The notes under the pieces: model-generated
The model's input: only the letters and a program-made list of their open reading frames with translations
Told to the model about the DNA's origin: nothing
Database searches by the model: none
Origin: Aurantiochytrium sp. KH105
Lineage: Eukaryota; Sar; Bigyra; Thraustochytrida; Thraustochytriidae
NCBI GenBank assembly: GCA_003116975.1
Contig: BGKB01000127.1
Coordinates: 123,484 to 187,483 of the forward strand
Direction of reading: 5' to 3'
Length of the DNA: 64,000 bases
Position numbers and translations under genes: made by a program
Shown here: piece by piece, positions 1-9,257 of the stretch
Numbering within the stretch: position 1 is the first letter of the stretch
Layout of the letters: every line of letters starts with the position of its first letter

Positions 1-46
1 AAAGGAAAGGAAAGGGAAGGGAACACGTTGTGATGTGGATGGATCC

Positions 47-844
47 TCAACGCAGACAGCTGAGCGCAGGCTCCTTCTCCTTCTGGTACACGGCGGCAGC
101 GGTTGCGCCGAGAGATGCGAGCTTGCGCTCGCGATCAAGATCAATTTCATTCTCTGTGGCGCCGAGCTTGTCCACTGCCTTGCGGCGAAGAAGCTGCTCT
201 TCGGTGAGACCGGTGATCTTAGGAAGTTTGTCCGTAAGACCCTTCTTTTCGTAGAGACGGAGCATGCGCTCCTTCTCGCTCGGGCTGCAAAAGTGGGGCG
301 CACTTTTGTACAAATCTTCTTCTGTGAGGCCCATGCGGGAAAGCGCTTTGGCGCGCAGCACTTGCTCCTCATTTTCGAATCCGAGCATCTTCATGGCCTT
401 CTCCGTCATGCCCTTGGTCGAGCTGTGAGCGGAGCGCGGTGAAGATTGTGCAGATGTCTGCTGGAGGTTGGACACATTGGCGTTCTCTGCGGGGGACTCG
501 ATCATCTCGCCGTCCGCGGTCTTGGCTTGGCGCAGCATCTCCGCCAGCTTGTCTTCTTCGTTCAGTTGCCCCTCCTGCTGCTCTTGCTCTTGCTCTTGCT
601 CTTGCTCTTGCTCTTGCTCTTGGAGTTGCTGTTCTTGCTGTTGTTCTTGCTGCTCAGACGGATCCGCCTGCGCCGTCGTGGAAAGCTGCTCGACATCCTC
701 TGTCACGCCGTCGGCATCCTCCTGGCTGACTTCCGCGGCGGCCGGAACTGCCCCAGGCACTGCAGGAGCCTCGACAGGCGCTGCCACGGGCACATCGAGC
801 ATTTCGGTCTGCGCCGTCTGCTCACTCGATGGGATTGTCGACAT
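47..844 (-). CDS. Gln/Glu-repeat protein of unknown function
   Basis: The 265-residue frame opens with ATG at 844 and ends with TGA at 47. I do not recognise the family. The first 60 residues are Ala/Pro/Val-rich. Residues about 65-90 are an alternating Gln/Glu tract encoded by a CTCTTG hexamer array (581-622 on the + strand). The last 120 residues are charged and predicted helical. They carry a loosely repeated motif of the form G-L-T-E-E-x-L followed by a short basic helix, seen at least twice, with related 'lgf-e-e-q-v-l-rAKAL' and 'lGATE-e-i-dldR' units. This suggests a repeat scaffold or small DNA/RNA-binding helices, but nothing firm. There is no signal peptide or membrane segment. The next gene is the minus-strand channel at 2614. 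Confidence 0.7.
   Translation of the reverse strand: MSTIPSSEQTAQTEMLDVPVAAPVEAPAVPGAVPAAAEVSQEDADGVTEDVEQLSTTAQADPSEQQEQQQEQQLQEQEQEQEQEQEQEQQEGQLNEEDKLAEMLRQAKTADGEMIESPAENANVSNLQQTSAQSSPRSAHSSTKGMTEKAMKMLGFENEEQVLRAKALSRMGLTEEDLYKSAPHFCSPSEKERMLRLYEKKGLTDKLPKITGLTEEQLLRRKAVDKLGATENEIDLDRERKLASLGATAAAVYQKEKEPALSCLR
581..622. repeat. CTCTTG hexamer array inside coding sequence
   Basis: Seven perfect copies of a 6-bp unit, read on the minus strand as Gln-Glu dipeptides. Because the unit is a multiple of three, length changes would keep the reading frame. Confidence 0.9.
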
Positions 845-2613
845 GCTAATTACCGCAAGCTTGAGCTTTGGACTACTACCCGTGGCAGGGCGGGCGATGC
901 AGAACTGTAAGAGGAGTCACGAACGCTGCTTGAGACTTCGCGCTAACGCGAGATGTCAGAGGTCGAGGCCTGGTGTTTGCGGAAGACGAACTGGCGTCAA
1001 GCACCGACACTAGGTCTCGTGCGCGCGAGCACACAGCTGACTTCCTACGTCGACGAGACGTACAACCGTGGACAACGTCAACGACGATCGATCGCGAGCG
1101 TGCCTCGAGATCGCTAGGCTAGCGCGCGAGTTGCACTTGCGCGCGAGAACGTAAAGACGCCCTCCTAACTGGGACGACGACGACGGCGTGGACGAACGAG
1201 TGCACAAAGAAGTCTTCTCGCTTCTCCCGACCGGTCGCGCGCGAAAAGAGAAGAGCACAAGCCCTGCACGCGGGTCTCGCGAGCGCGTGCGCGCGAGCTC
1301 GCGCCCCTCTCCTCCTGCTCGCCTCCCTCGCGCGCGAGCTCTGCCCTCGCTCGAACGCCGGACTCCTCCTCGATCGAGCACGTAAGGGCAGGCTCGAGCA
1401 AGCAAGCTCGAAGGCTTTGCTTGCTCGGGTCGCGCCGACCGACCGGGCGGGCGGGCGGGCTGACCGGCTGGCTGCGCAAGCGAGCGAGCGCGCGCGCGAG
1501 CGGCTGCGAGCGTTGTGCGCAGGATCGAACAGAGTTCTGGCGGAGCTTGCTCTCTCCTTTTCTCCCTTCTGCGCTTCTTTCCTTCTTTCTTTCTTTCTTT
1601 CTTTCTCCTCTTTTCTTCCTCTCCTTCTTTCTCTCCTTCTTTCCCTCCCTCTCCGGCGCCGCCGGGGAAACAGGTTCTGCCGCCACTGGGCGCGCCGCCC
1701 CCCTGAGGCGCAAGCCAGACTCGCACGCAGCCCCCCGCGAGGCCGGCAACAAACCGGGGGACTGGCACCCCTGGGGGGCGCCGCAGGAAGTCCTCGCGCG
1801 GTCCGCCTTGGACCTGGGACGCAGCGCTCTCAGGCGAGCATCGCTGGGACGATGGGCCACGACGCTGCTGCGGCTGCGGTTAGCGAGCTAGGTTGATCTG
1901 CGGCAGAGAAAGCGCAGACCAAGGTGGCTCGGATGGCTCAGCGTCGAAGAACGTAGGGCCCTAGTGCAAGATGCGGAAGCAAGCTGGCTGGAGTCGAGCA
2001 GACCGAAGTGTTTGGGAGCTTTCCGGCACGGTGGAAGAGGGCAAACCAGAACCAACCGCCGGTCGTGGCACGCGAAAAAATGTCCCCGGGACCCCGGCAC
2101 GGTCCCCGAGAGGAGTGGTCTTCTCACCGCGAAGAGGTTCTGGTACGCGAACGGACGTCTGTTCGGAGCAATTTGCGGAAAAGTGGACGACGAGCTCGCA
2201 GGCGTAGGCTCTTGTTCGATCACTTGTCGCAGAGCCCAAAGAATTTCCGAGACGCGGGAGACATCTGGGATGTCACGTAATCCGGAGCGAGGCCCGTAAG
2301 CTCTCGAACCTCTCTCAGCCTTGGATCAAGCTGGACAAGATTGGGCCGCTTCGCTCTGGCTGATGCGCCGTTGTCCCCGGTCGAGATTGCAGTAGGTATT
2401 GGGGGTCCACTTTGCGTCGAGTTATTTTTTTTAAATTTCCAGACTTTTCTGGATGCTTTCTGGGATTTGCCAACCCGCTACACTGCTAAATGCACTGGAC
2501 TGGGCCAGGGTCTTCTTCTCATCCCCTCCCCCCCCCCCAAAGAAAAAGCCAAAAAAAGGCAGGGATGACAGTGATAACGAGAATAAATTGAAAACTAGGT
2601 GAATCAAGTTTCT
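845..2613. other. Intergenic, GC-rich, with polypyrimidine tract
   Basis: This 1.8-kb gap lies upstream of the 47-844 gene and downstream of the channel gene. Positions 1000-1900 are strongly GC-rich, with many GCGCGC and CGAG stretches. A TTTC-rich polypyrimidine run lies at about 1574-1655. The open frames here come from base composition and show no domain. I see no RNA gene. Confidence 0.6.
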
Positions 2614-5600
2614 CTACGTCATGGTCATCAGATTGTCGCGCTCAGAGTCCGTCTGCTCGATGGCACTGCCATTCGTGCCCTCCGCACCGATACTTCGCGA
2701 ACTGTCTTCATCCAAAAGGTTGCCCGTCGCAGCACCAGGGGTGGATTCGGTGTCAGTGCTCGTTGAATCGCCGCCTGGACTAGGCTCCTTGTTTGACTTC
2801 ATTTCCTCGAGCTCGCCGAGCATATCCTTTACAGAGGTTGCCTCGACGTCGCACATTGCTCCCCGCTGAGCAGGATGACGGAACTTTGCATCCCAATGAC
2901 GCTCCCATAGAGTTCTCAAGCTCACTCCCTGACCAAAATCCTTCAAAAACGGATTCCGTTCTGCGTCGTGAGCGCCCGTCTCGTCATTGGGATCAATGTC
3001 GTATTCGCGCGCTGTATTGAGACGAATAAATGCCGTGCTAGTGTCATACAGCGTGTAGAAAAAGAAAATGTACGCGCTTGTGAGAAAGAGGGGAATGATC
3101 ATGAGAACGCTCTGAGCCACGCCCTCCGAAAGGGCAAAGATACCGAGCATTGTGAGTTGCATGAGTGCAAAGGCAAAGAGGTATGCCATCGCAAGGTAAG
3201 GCCACATCGATCCACACGACTCCTTCTCCTTAACATACACGTAGCAGAGCTGGTTCCGATAGACAATAAGGGCCACCATAAAGTACACCAGCGCGAACAC
3301 CGTTACGAGCGGCGCAATCACAGAGTAAGTGACGCCAATGCACATGACCAGGTACACATTCGCGCACAAACCTGCATGCCCTGCATCACCCGGTGTCCCA
3401 AACGTTCGACACCCGCAGCAATCATCGCGCTTCTCACGCGGTGTCTTGGCCAAGCCGCAAAAGATTGGCCGTACGATAAAGGCAACCGCCATCGGACCCA
3501 CACGGAGGAGCTCGGACCCAGGCAAAATCCAAAACATACGAATCGTAATGAACTGCATAAAGAACGTCGCATTTGACGGAATCATTTGCGCCAAAAGGTT
3601 TACAAACTCGCGCGGGTTGTCAAAGGAATCCGCAAGAACCGTAAAGATGGCGTTGGAGATCTGGAAGAACAAAAAGAGTTGGAAAACCAGAAACACCGAG
3701 TAGTTCATAAAGAATGAATTGTCGCGCGCAGACTCGGAAAGATCGCAACGCAGCCGCAAAATGAGATGAAGAATGGGAGGAACCAGCGCAAAAAGAATGA
3801 CCAGCAACAGCGGAGCGACCTGATCAATCACAGGTTCGGCCCACGGATTGTCCGCAAGAAAGTCGTCCAGATTCGGAAGCTTGGAACGAAGCGTAGTAAG
3901 GTTCACCGTCGCACTGATCGAACCTGTGATGAATCCAAACACCAGCAGGCAAAAGATGTTGATGGCCAAGACCAGGATACGACCTGCCACAATCATTTTC
4001 GGGTGGCAGCCGAGACGTTCCCAGTTCACGTCTTCCTCTTGCGGTGCCGGATTCACCACCATAGCGTTCCGTTCCGAATTCATGCAGCGACCCACCGCAG
4101 TACTCACCAGTTTGCTGTTAAAGGTGACAAAGGCCGCCGACTGCGATAAATACTTTGAGTCTGCATCTTCCACGTGCTTGCCGTCGTTCAAAAGCCATAC
4201 GGCCTCGGCCTTCTTCGTCTTTGAGTCATATAGCCACTCGTCTCCTGCACTGTTATCGTTTGCGTTGTCGTGATCCAAAGACGCGGCGCTCCCGGTGCCC
4301 ATCGCTTCAGAGTTATCTTCAGCAGAGTCCTTCGCAGCATCGCCCTCTTTGTACGGGTACTCCAGATCGCGGCCTTCCACAAGCTCCATGTTCACTTCCT
4401 TGCGTTTCTTGGCAATCTCATCATTGAGCTCCGTGAGTCTCCGTTCGTAGTGTTCCACAGAAAGTACCTTTTCGCCCTGTCCAAAGACATAGCAAAGCCA
4501 ACCGTGGCAGAGCGCCCGCGAGTTCATCCAGGTCTTGCCTTTGCTGAACGCAATGTGCTCTGCGCGCCACGTATTATCATCGTCAGCATCATCATCATTG
4601 ATGCTTCCTGCTTGGCCTTCTCCAGACGCATTGCCATTGTTGTCTGTCGCCGCCACGCCTTCTTCCACCGAAGCGAGATGGTTGCTCTCATCGTCAGTGG
4701 CGGAGCGCTTTCTACGTTTTTTGGCGCCCGAGCTCTTTCCTCGGCCGCCCTTTTCTACGGTCGAATCTCCATACGGGCCTCCAGCGTCATTGCCATCGAG
4801 TATCTTCGACTTGCGTTCCGGGCTGCTCGCATAGTACTCGAGGAGCATAGCGCGCTCGAGGTTCGTTACGACTTCATTTCTCTCGTCCACGAGATCCATG
4901 AGCTCGTCCGTCTTCTTGCTCTTGACTGGGATTATGCTGACGATAGGTTCGGATCCAGGAAAGAGAGACTCAAAGTAGCGCGTGAGTGCCTTCTTCGAGT
5001 GGATGTCCCTCGGAATCCGCTCAATCATGACGCTATACGTCGATGGATGCATGCAGAGCATGTAAGAGCGCTGCTTCTCAACAATGTTGGCGTATTCGTG
5101 ATGCAGCAAGTAAAGACCAATGGCAGAGAAAATGTAGACAAAGACGCAAGGGAGCCAGAGCATCTTGGTCCCGACGCCTGCGCCCCCGCTCACGTACTGC
5201 AGCGTCATCTTGTAGGCATTGCCGCTGCCATCTCCCGACGAAAGGTTGTCGGAAGACCCTGTCGCTGCGTAGGACGATCCGAGAATGATGAGGCCAATCG
5301 GCATGATGATGCCAAAGAGCTTTAGCCCGAGGACGATGAAGCGGATCGTCACGTAGGCGTCCATGCCGACCCTTTCGTAGATATCCCGGTCGGTCTTGGG
5401 TCGCAGCAGCGGCAGGAACCACATCCACGGTTTCTTGGGCACTTCCTCGATGGGCCTCTGCGGCCATCTGATGTGTTTCTTCCGAGGCGAGTACAGGCTG
5501 CGCAGGTAGGTCCGCAGCAGAGCGTGCACGATGACACAGGCGAGCCCGATGGACCCGTACAGCGCCACCGTCGTGCGCAGCTCCGAGGTCGTCACCGGCG

Positions 5601-5643
5601 CCTCCACCGTCGGCGGCACCGTCGGCGACCCTTCCGACGACAT
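2614..5643 (-). CDS. CSC1/OSCA/TMEM63-family osmosensitive cation channel
   Basis: The product is 1009 residues with no intron visible. I start it at the ATG at 5643 (Met-Ser-Ser-Glu-Gly); codons upstream are Arg-rich UTR-like sequence. The layout fits the DUF221/RSN1 family: one N-terminal helix (about 27-47), two more near 95-120 and 155-180, a large cytosolic loop (about 185-545), then a 7-TM block (about 560-890) and a polar, acidic tail. The cytosolic loop carries a family-atypical Ser/Asp/Gly-rich insert around residues 285-370 and another near 440-480. Known members are mechanically or osmotically gated cation channels of the plasma or vacuolar membrane. Channel activity here is inferred from the family. 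The downstream neighbour is the 47-844 gene on the same strand, nearly 1.8 kb away. Confidence 0.85.
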   Translation of the reverse strand: MSSEGSPTVPPTVEAPVTTSELRTTVALYGSIGLACVIVHALLRTYLRSLYSPRKKHIRWPQRPIEEVPKKPWMWFLPLLRPKTDRDIYERVGMDAYVTIRFIVLGLKLFGIIMPIGLIILGSSYAATGSSDNLSSGDGSGNAYKMTLQYVSGGAGVGTKMLWLPCVFVYIFSAIGLYLLHHEYANIVEKQRSYMLCMHPSTYSVMIERIPRDIHSKKALTRYFESLFPGSEPIVSIIPVKSKKTDELMDLVDERNEVVTNLERAMLLEYYASSPERKSKILDGNDAGGPYGDSTVEKGGRGKSSGAKKRRKRSATDDESNHLASVEEGVAATDNNGNASGEGQAGSINDDDADDDNTWRAEHIAFSKGKTWMNSRALCHGWLCYVFGQGEKVLSVEHYERRLTELNDEIAKKRKEVNMELVEGRDLEYPYKEGDAAKDSAEDNSEAMGTGSAASLDHDNANDNSAGDEWLYDSKTKKAEAVWLLNDGKHVEDADSKYLSQSAAFVTFNSKLVSTAVGRCMNSERNAMVVNPAPQEEDVNWERLGCHPKMIVAGRILVLAINIFCLLVFGFITGSISATVNLTTLRSKLPNLDDFLADNPWAEPVIDQVAPLLLVILFALVPPILHLILRLRCDLSESARDNSFFMNYSVFLVFQLFLFFQISNAIFTVLADSFDNPREFVNLLAQMIPSNATFFMQFITIRMFWILPGSELLRVGPMAVAFIVRPIFCGLAKTPREKRDDCCGCRTFGTPGDAGHAGLCANVYLVMCIGVTYSVIAPLVTVFALVYFMVALIVYRNQLCYVYVKEKESCGSMWPYLAMAYLFAFALMQLTMLGIFALSEGVAQSVLMIIPLFLTSAYIFFFYTLYDTSTAFIRLNTAREYDIDPNDETGAHDAERNPFLKDFGQGVSLRTLWERHWDAKFRHPAQRGAMCDVEATSVKDMLGELEEMKSNKEPSPGGDSTSTDTESTPGAATGNLLDEDSSRSIGAEGTNGSAIEQTDSERDNLMTMT

Positions 5644-7094
5644 GCTTGCCCTCCCCCTCCTTCCTCGCGCGCCGCGCCTCTCCGCGCGCAGGCCTCGCTC
5701 TCTTCTCAATCCGGTTTGCTTCTTGGCAGTCCAAGCTAATCTGCTCTAAAAATCTCGCTAAAAGCCCCTCGCGAAAACCTGGGGTCTCGAGGCCGAGCGC
5801 GCTCGCTGGGCAGCAGCAGCAGCAGCCGCAGCCGGGCGCTCGAGCTTTGTTGCGCACGGCGGACTCGACCGGGAGGAGGCAGCAGCTGCAGCAGCCTGAG
5901 CCCGGAGGGAAATAAATGGCGATGCTGTGCTGGCTCAAGAGGGAGAGGCTCACGCCGTGGCGCACCGGTCAATCGATCAGACGATCGGGCGATTGTGGGC
6001 AATCGATGGATCAATCGACAATCGATCAATTCCTACTGTGCTCATGGACGACGGAAAAGGGAGAAATGGACGCCTGCCGCGAGGGCCTGCGCGATCTCGC
6101 ATCTCGCGCGAGGTTGGACGAAAGGAAAGCGTCGGGCATCAGCAGCGTCATGAACGCCTGGGTATCGATCGTTCTCCGTGCCGCGACGGTGGTGCAGTTG
6201 GGGTGATTGGCGAGCTGACCACGATCATCCTGCCGACAGTTATCGATCGCGCAGCCATCGCAAGAGCAGTGAACGAACGACCTCGAGGGAAGCAGAGAAG
6301 GATACGAACGCCGTTTAGCCAGCCACGGACCCTACCAGCCACGGACCCTGCCAGTTACTTGCGGCCTCTGCCTGCGGTGCTAGGCTTCCCCTCTTGGCAG
6401 ATTTGACGCGCGGAAGATGATGGAGATGCTTGCGACATTCGGATGCGAGCAATGCAGTCAGAGGAAGCCACTGTCAACCCTTGATCCGCGAGGGGGGCGA
6501 GACAACAAACAAGACGCGCCGCTGCGGGTGACCTTGACATCATGATGATGCCATGATTAGAGAACCAGTGCCAGTGCCAGTGCCCGGGCCACAACTTGCA
6601 TAAACGGATTTATTGAATCCCGCCACAGGCACAGAGCATGGTGGCCGCAGTTTTGGCCCGTTTCCTTGGACCTTGTGCCAATACCCTGCCGCATGATGAT
6701 CCACCATCGACCAGCCAACAGCATGAACTCGTGATGAACGAATTATCGTCATAAAATAATCAGTTTTCGTGTTCCCAAGGCCTGCTCGCAATGTGCAGTA
6801 GGATCCTCTTTCATCGACGTGCTTTTCATAATCAATCTTTTTCTATTCCCGCCGTCCGTCACCGCCTTCGCGCTCATGATTTGAGGCCCTTAAAAGGCAA
6901 AACAAGCAATGGCAGAAAAAAGAGGCAAGGAAAAGGGACTAATCTGGTGCCGCAACGGCTATCGTGGCCCATCATCATAACATCCCCTGCGCCGAGTAGC
7001 AGAGAAACTTTTTCCTGCATTTCTGCGTCTGCGCCCCGGGCGGGTCGAGGCCGCCCCCTGCGCGAGGGCCTCGAGGGCCCTGCAGACGCGCACG
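5644..7094. other. Divergent intergenic region
   Basis: This 1.45-kb gap separates two divergently transcribed genes and should hold both promoters. It contains a CAG/CAGCAG run near 5812-5830 and several ATCGAT-rich stretches near 5968-6025. No conserved frame or RNA gene was recognised. Confidence 0.5.
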
Positions 7095-8936
7095 ATGCTC
7101 GCAAGCACGCCTCGCCCGCTCCCGGGCGAGGCTGTCCTCCCGCGCAAACTTTTGCTGCGCGTGCGCGTAGACCTCGGCCCCAACGGCGCCCAAACGATCG
7201 AGGTCCGAGAAGGCGACGACCCGGTGGCACTTGCGCAGGAGTTCTGTGACCGTGAGGGCGTACCGGCGCTCCTTGCTCCAAAGCTTGGCGCCGAGATTCA
7301 CGCTCAGCTCAAGGTCATCCTCGCTCGCAAGGAACAGGACGCTCACGAAAAGGAATCGGCTTCAGAACCGAGATCGACACCTCCTGCGTCACCAGACTCA
7401 CCGCCGCCTTCTCCCCCACCGCCGCCGCCTCCTTTGCAGCAAGGCCCCGTACAATCTACTCACGTTAGAAAGAATGCAGCAGTGCCAACGCCGCCTTCCT
7501 CTTTGCCCTCGTCGCCGCCTTCATCATCGTCTTTGACCGCGGAGACGCAAGATCAAGAGCAAAAAGACAGCACGGCAGGTCCTCGTGCAGGATCACAACA
7601 TCAAGAGAGCCCCGAGGCCCGAAGGAGGGCATATTATGGCATGCTTCAAGAGCAGTATTGCGCCAAGCTGAACCACAAGCAGCTCGGCGAGAATAAAAAG
7701 TCAAGCAAACGCGCAAAGGCGCGTGCGAGCAACAATAATAAGTCTGACGCAAGGCTCGGGTATAACAATGGCGCACAGAGAAACGCATCGTGCGCCTTAA
7801 GTAGCTGTAGCGGCAGCAGTGACAACAGCAGCAACAGCGGAGCCCGCAGCCGCAAAAGTGTCAGCAGGGAAGAGGCCGAAGCGACCGGTCGTCGTCTCTA
7901 CAACCAGGGACTCAAGGTCAAGGCCCGTGTTGCCCGCGAGCTGGAGGAAGCCAAACAAGAAAAACATCGCCAAGAGCTCGAGGATTGCACGTTTCGCCCC
8001 ACCATTTCGGCCTATGCCCGGCGGCTCAGCGGTGGCCGTACGCGCGGCGAGGGGCTTGAGCTCCAAGTCCGCAAATTTCAAGAGGCCAAAATTGCAAGGG
8101 AACAGATGCGACGCGTGCGCGACAAGCAAGAGGTCGAAGAAGTTTGCAGCTTTAAGCCTATGATTAATCCACGAAGCGAAGAGCTCGCCGCAGAAACGCG
8201 TCGCCGCGCCGAGAGCGAGCTACGTAGCGCTAATCTGCACGAGGATCTCTTTCACGAAGCCGCGCACCGCCAAGCCGAGCGTCTACGTCTTGAGCGCACA
8301 CCTCTATACAGCTTCAAGCCAGAAGTCCATGCTTCTGCATCTGGCGCATCGGTCTCGGATGCTTCGGATGTTGCCTTTTTGGAACGGCTCGCAGCGCCGA
8401 AGCCGGACCCAGAATGCGCGGCAGATCTCGCGCACCAAGTCGACCCGACGACCGGTCGCGAATTGTTCAAGCCTCAGATTGGCAGGGCACCCAAAGAACC
8501 CTGGGCCAGACCCGCGGACGTGTCAATCTCTGACTATCTGTTTTACTCGCGGCACCAATTCCGCGATATCCGCGATCGTCTTCGCCAGGACGAGGACGCC
8601 GCCGCCAGAGAGATTCAGGAGCGCGGGGTCATGAGCAAGACCTCGCGTCGTATTGCGCAGCAAATTCGCGAGGATCGGTTTGCCATGCTCTGGAGATCGC
8701 TTCGCGACGATACCTTGCTTGCACCTTCGTCCCAAGGAGCACCGGTACCGACCGCTGAAGAGATCGAGGAGCGCCGTCTCCGCGTTCTCGTCGAGCTTCT
8801 TCCCGAGATGCTCTTGCGCCACATTGGGCCCGATGCCGTGCTCGCCGCGTCTTACCTCGATGAGCCTGACTTTGTCGTTTTCCTGATGCGTGCCTCCAAG
8901 GGCATTCCTTGCACTTCTGATCTGCTCCTGTCTTGA
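7095..8936 (+). CDS. F-x-P repeat protein with N-terminal ubiquitin-like fold
   Basis: The 613-residue intronless frame starts at ATG 7095. Residues about 17-75 ('LLLRVRVDLG' through a G-D-D-P-x-x-L-A-x-x-F motif) resemble the small beta-grasp-like N-terminal domain seen in many protist proteins. A low-complexity Pro/Ser/Gln linker follows (about 85-175). The rest is charged helix interrupted by repeats with the core [C/S]-[T/S]-F-[R/K]-P-x-[I/V]: 'CTFRPTI', 'CSFKPMI', 'YSFKPEV', 'LFKPQI'. Such repeats recur in protist cytoskeletal and axonemal proteins, so a flagellar role is possible but unproven. It converges with the USP7-like gene, leaving 321 bp between stops. Confidence 0.75.
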   Translation: MLASTPRPLPGEAVLPRKLLLRVRVDLGPNGAQTIEVREGDDPVALAQEFCDREGVPALLAPKLGAEIHAQLKVILARKEQDAHEKESASEPRSTPPASPDSPPPSPPPPPPPLQQGPVQSTHVRKNAAVPTPPSSLPSSPPSSSSLTAETQDQEQKDSTAGPRAGSQHQESPEARRRAYYGMLQEQYCAKLNHKQLGENKKSSKRAKARASNNNKSDARLGYNNGAQRNASCALSSCSGSSDNSSNSGARSRKSVSREEAEATGRRLYNQGLKVKARVARELEEAKQEKHRQELEDCTFRPTISAYARRLSGGRTRGEGLELQVRKFQEAKIAREQMRRVRDKQEVEEVCSFKPMINPRSEELAAETRRRAESELRSANLHEDLFHEAAHRQAERLRLERTPLYSFKPEVHASASGASVSDASDVAFLERLAAPKPDPECAADLAHQVDPTTGRELFKPQIGRAPKEPWARPADVSISDYLFYSRHQFRDIRDRLRQDEDAAAREIQERGVMSKTSRRIAQQIREDRFAMLWRSLRDDTLLAPSSQGAPVPTAEEIEERRLRVLVELLPEMLLRHIGPDAVLAASYLDEPDFVVFLMRASKGIPCTSDLLLS

Positions 8937-9257
8937 TCTCTACCAACCAAAGCAAACAAAATGAAAAAGAATAATATGTGTTCACAGAACAGAACAAACT
9001 TGCGTCCATCACCTTTTTCTTCTTCTTCTCCTTCTTCTTTCCTTGATGTCATTCTCTCTTCGACAAGACAATCAATCAGGCTAGGCCAATTAGGCCAATC
9101 ATAAGGGGCGATTACTTCTTTTGGTGTTGATTTTAGGTAACATTCCATCTCTCACGCACTCATTCATCTGTTCGTTCGTTCGTTCGTTCGTTCATTCATT
9201 CTTCTGCGCCAGCCCCGCCAACATCAAACCATAAGTACATCGACAAATGATGATTTT
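8937..9257. other. Convergent intergenic spacer
   Basis: This is the shared 3' region between two convergent genes. It contains a GTTC/ATTC tetramer microsatellite at about 9170-9200. Nothing else was seen. Confidence 0.6.

Noticed and set aside
4270-5325. 351-codon frame opposite the channel gene
   Set aside because: Antisense shadow of the OSCA/TMEM63 coding sequence, which has clear family motifs and helices.
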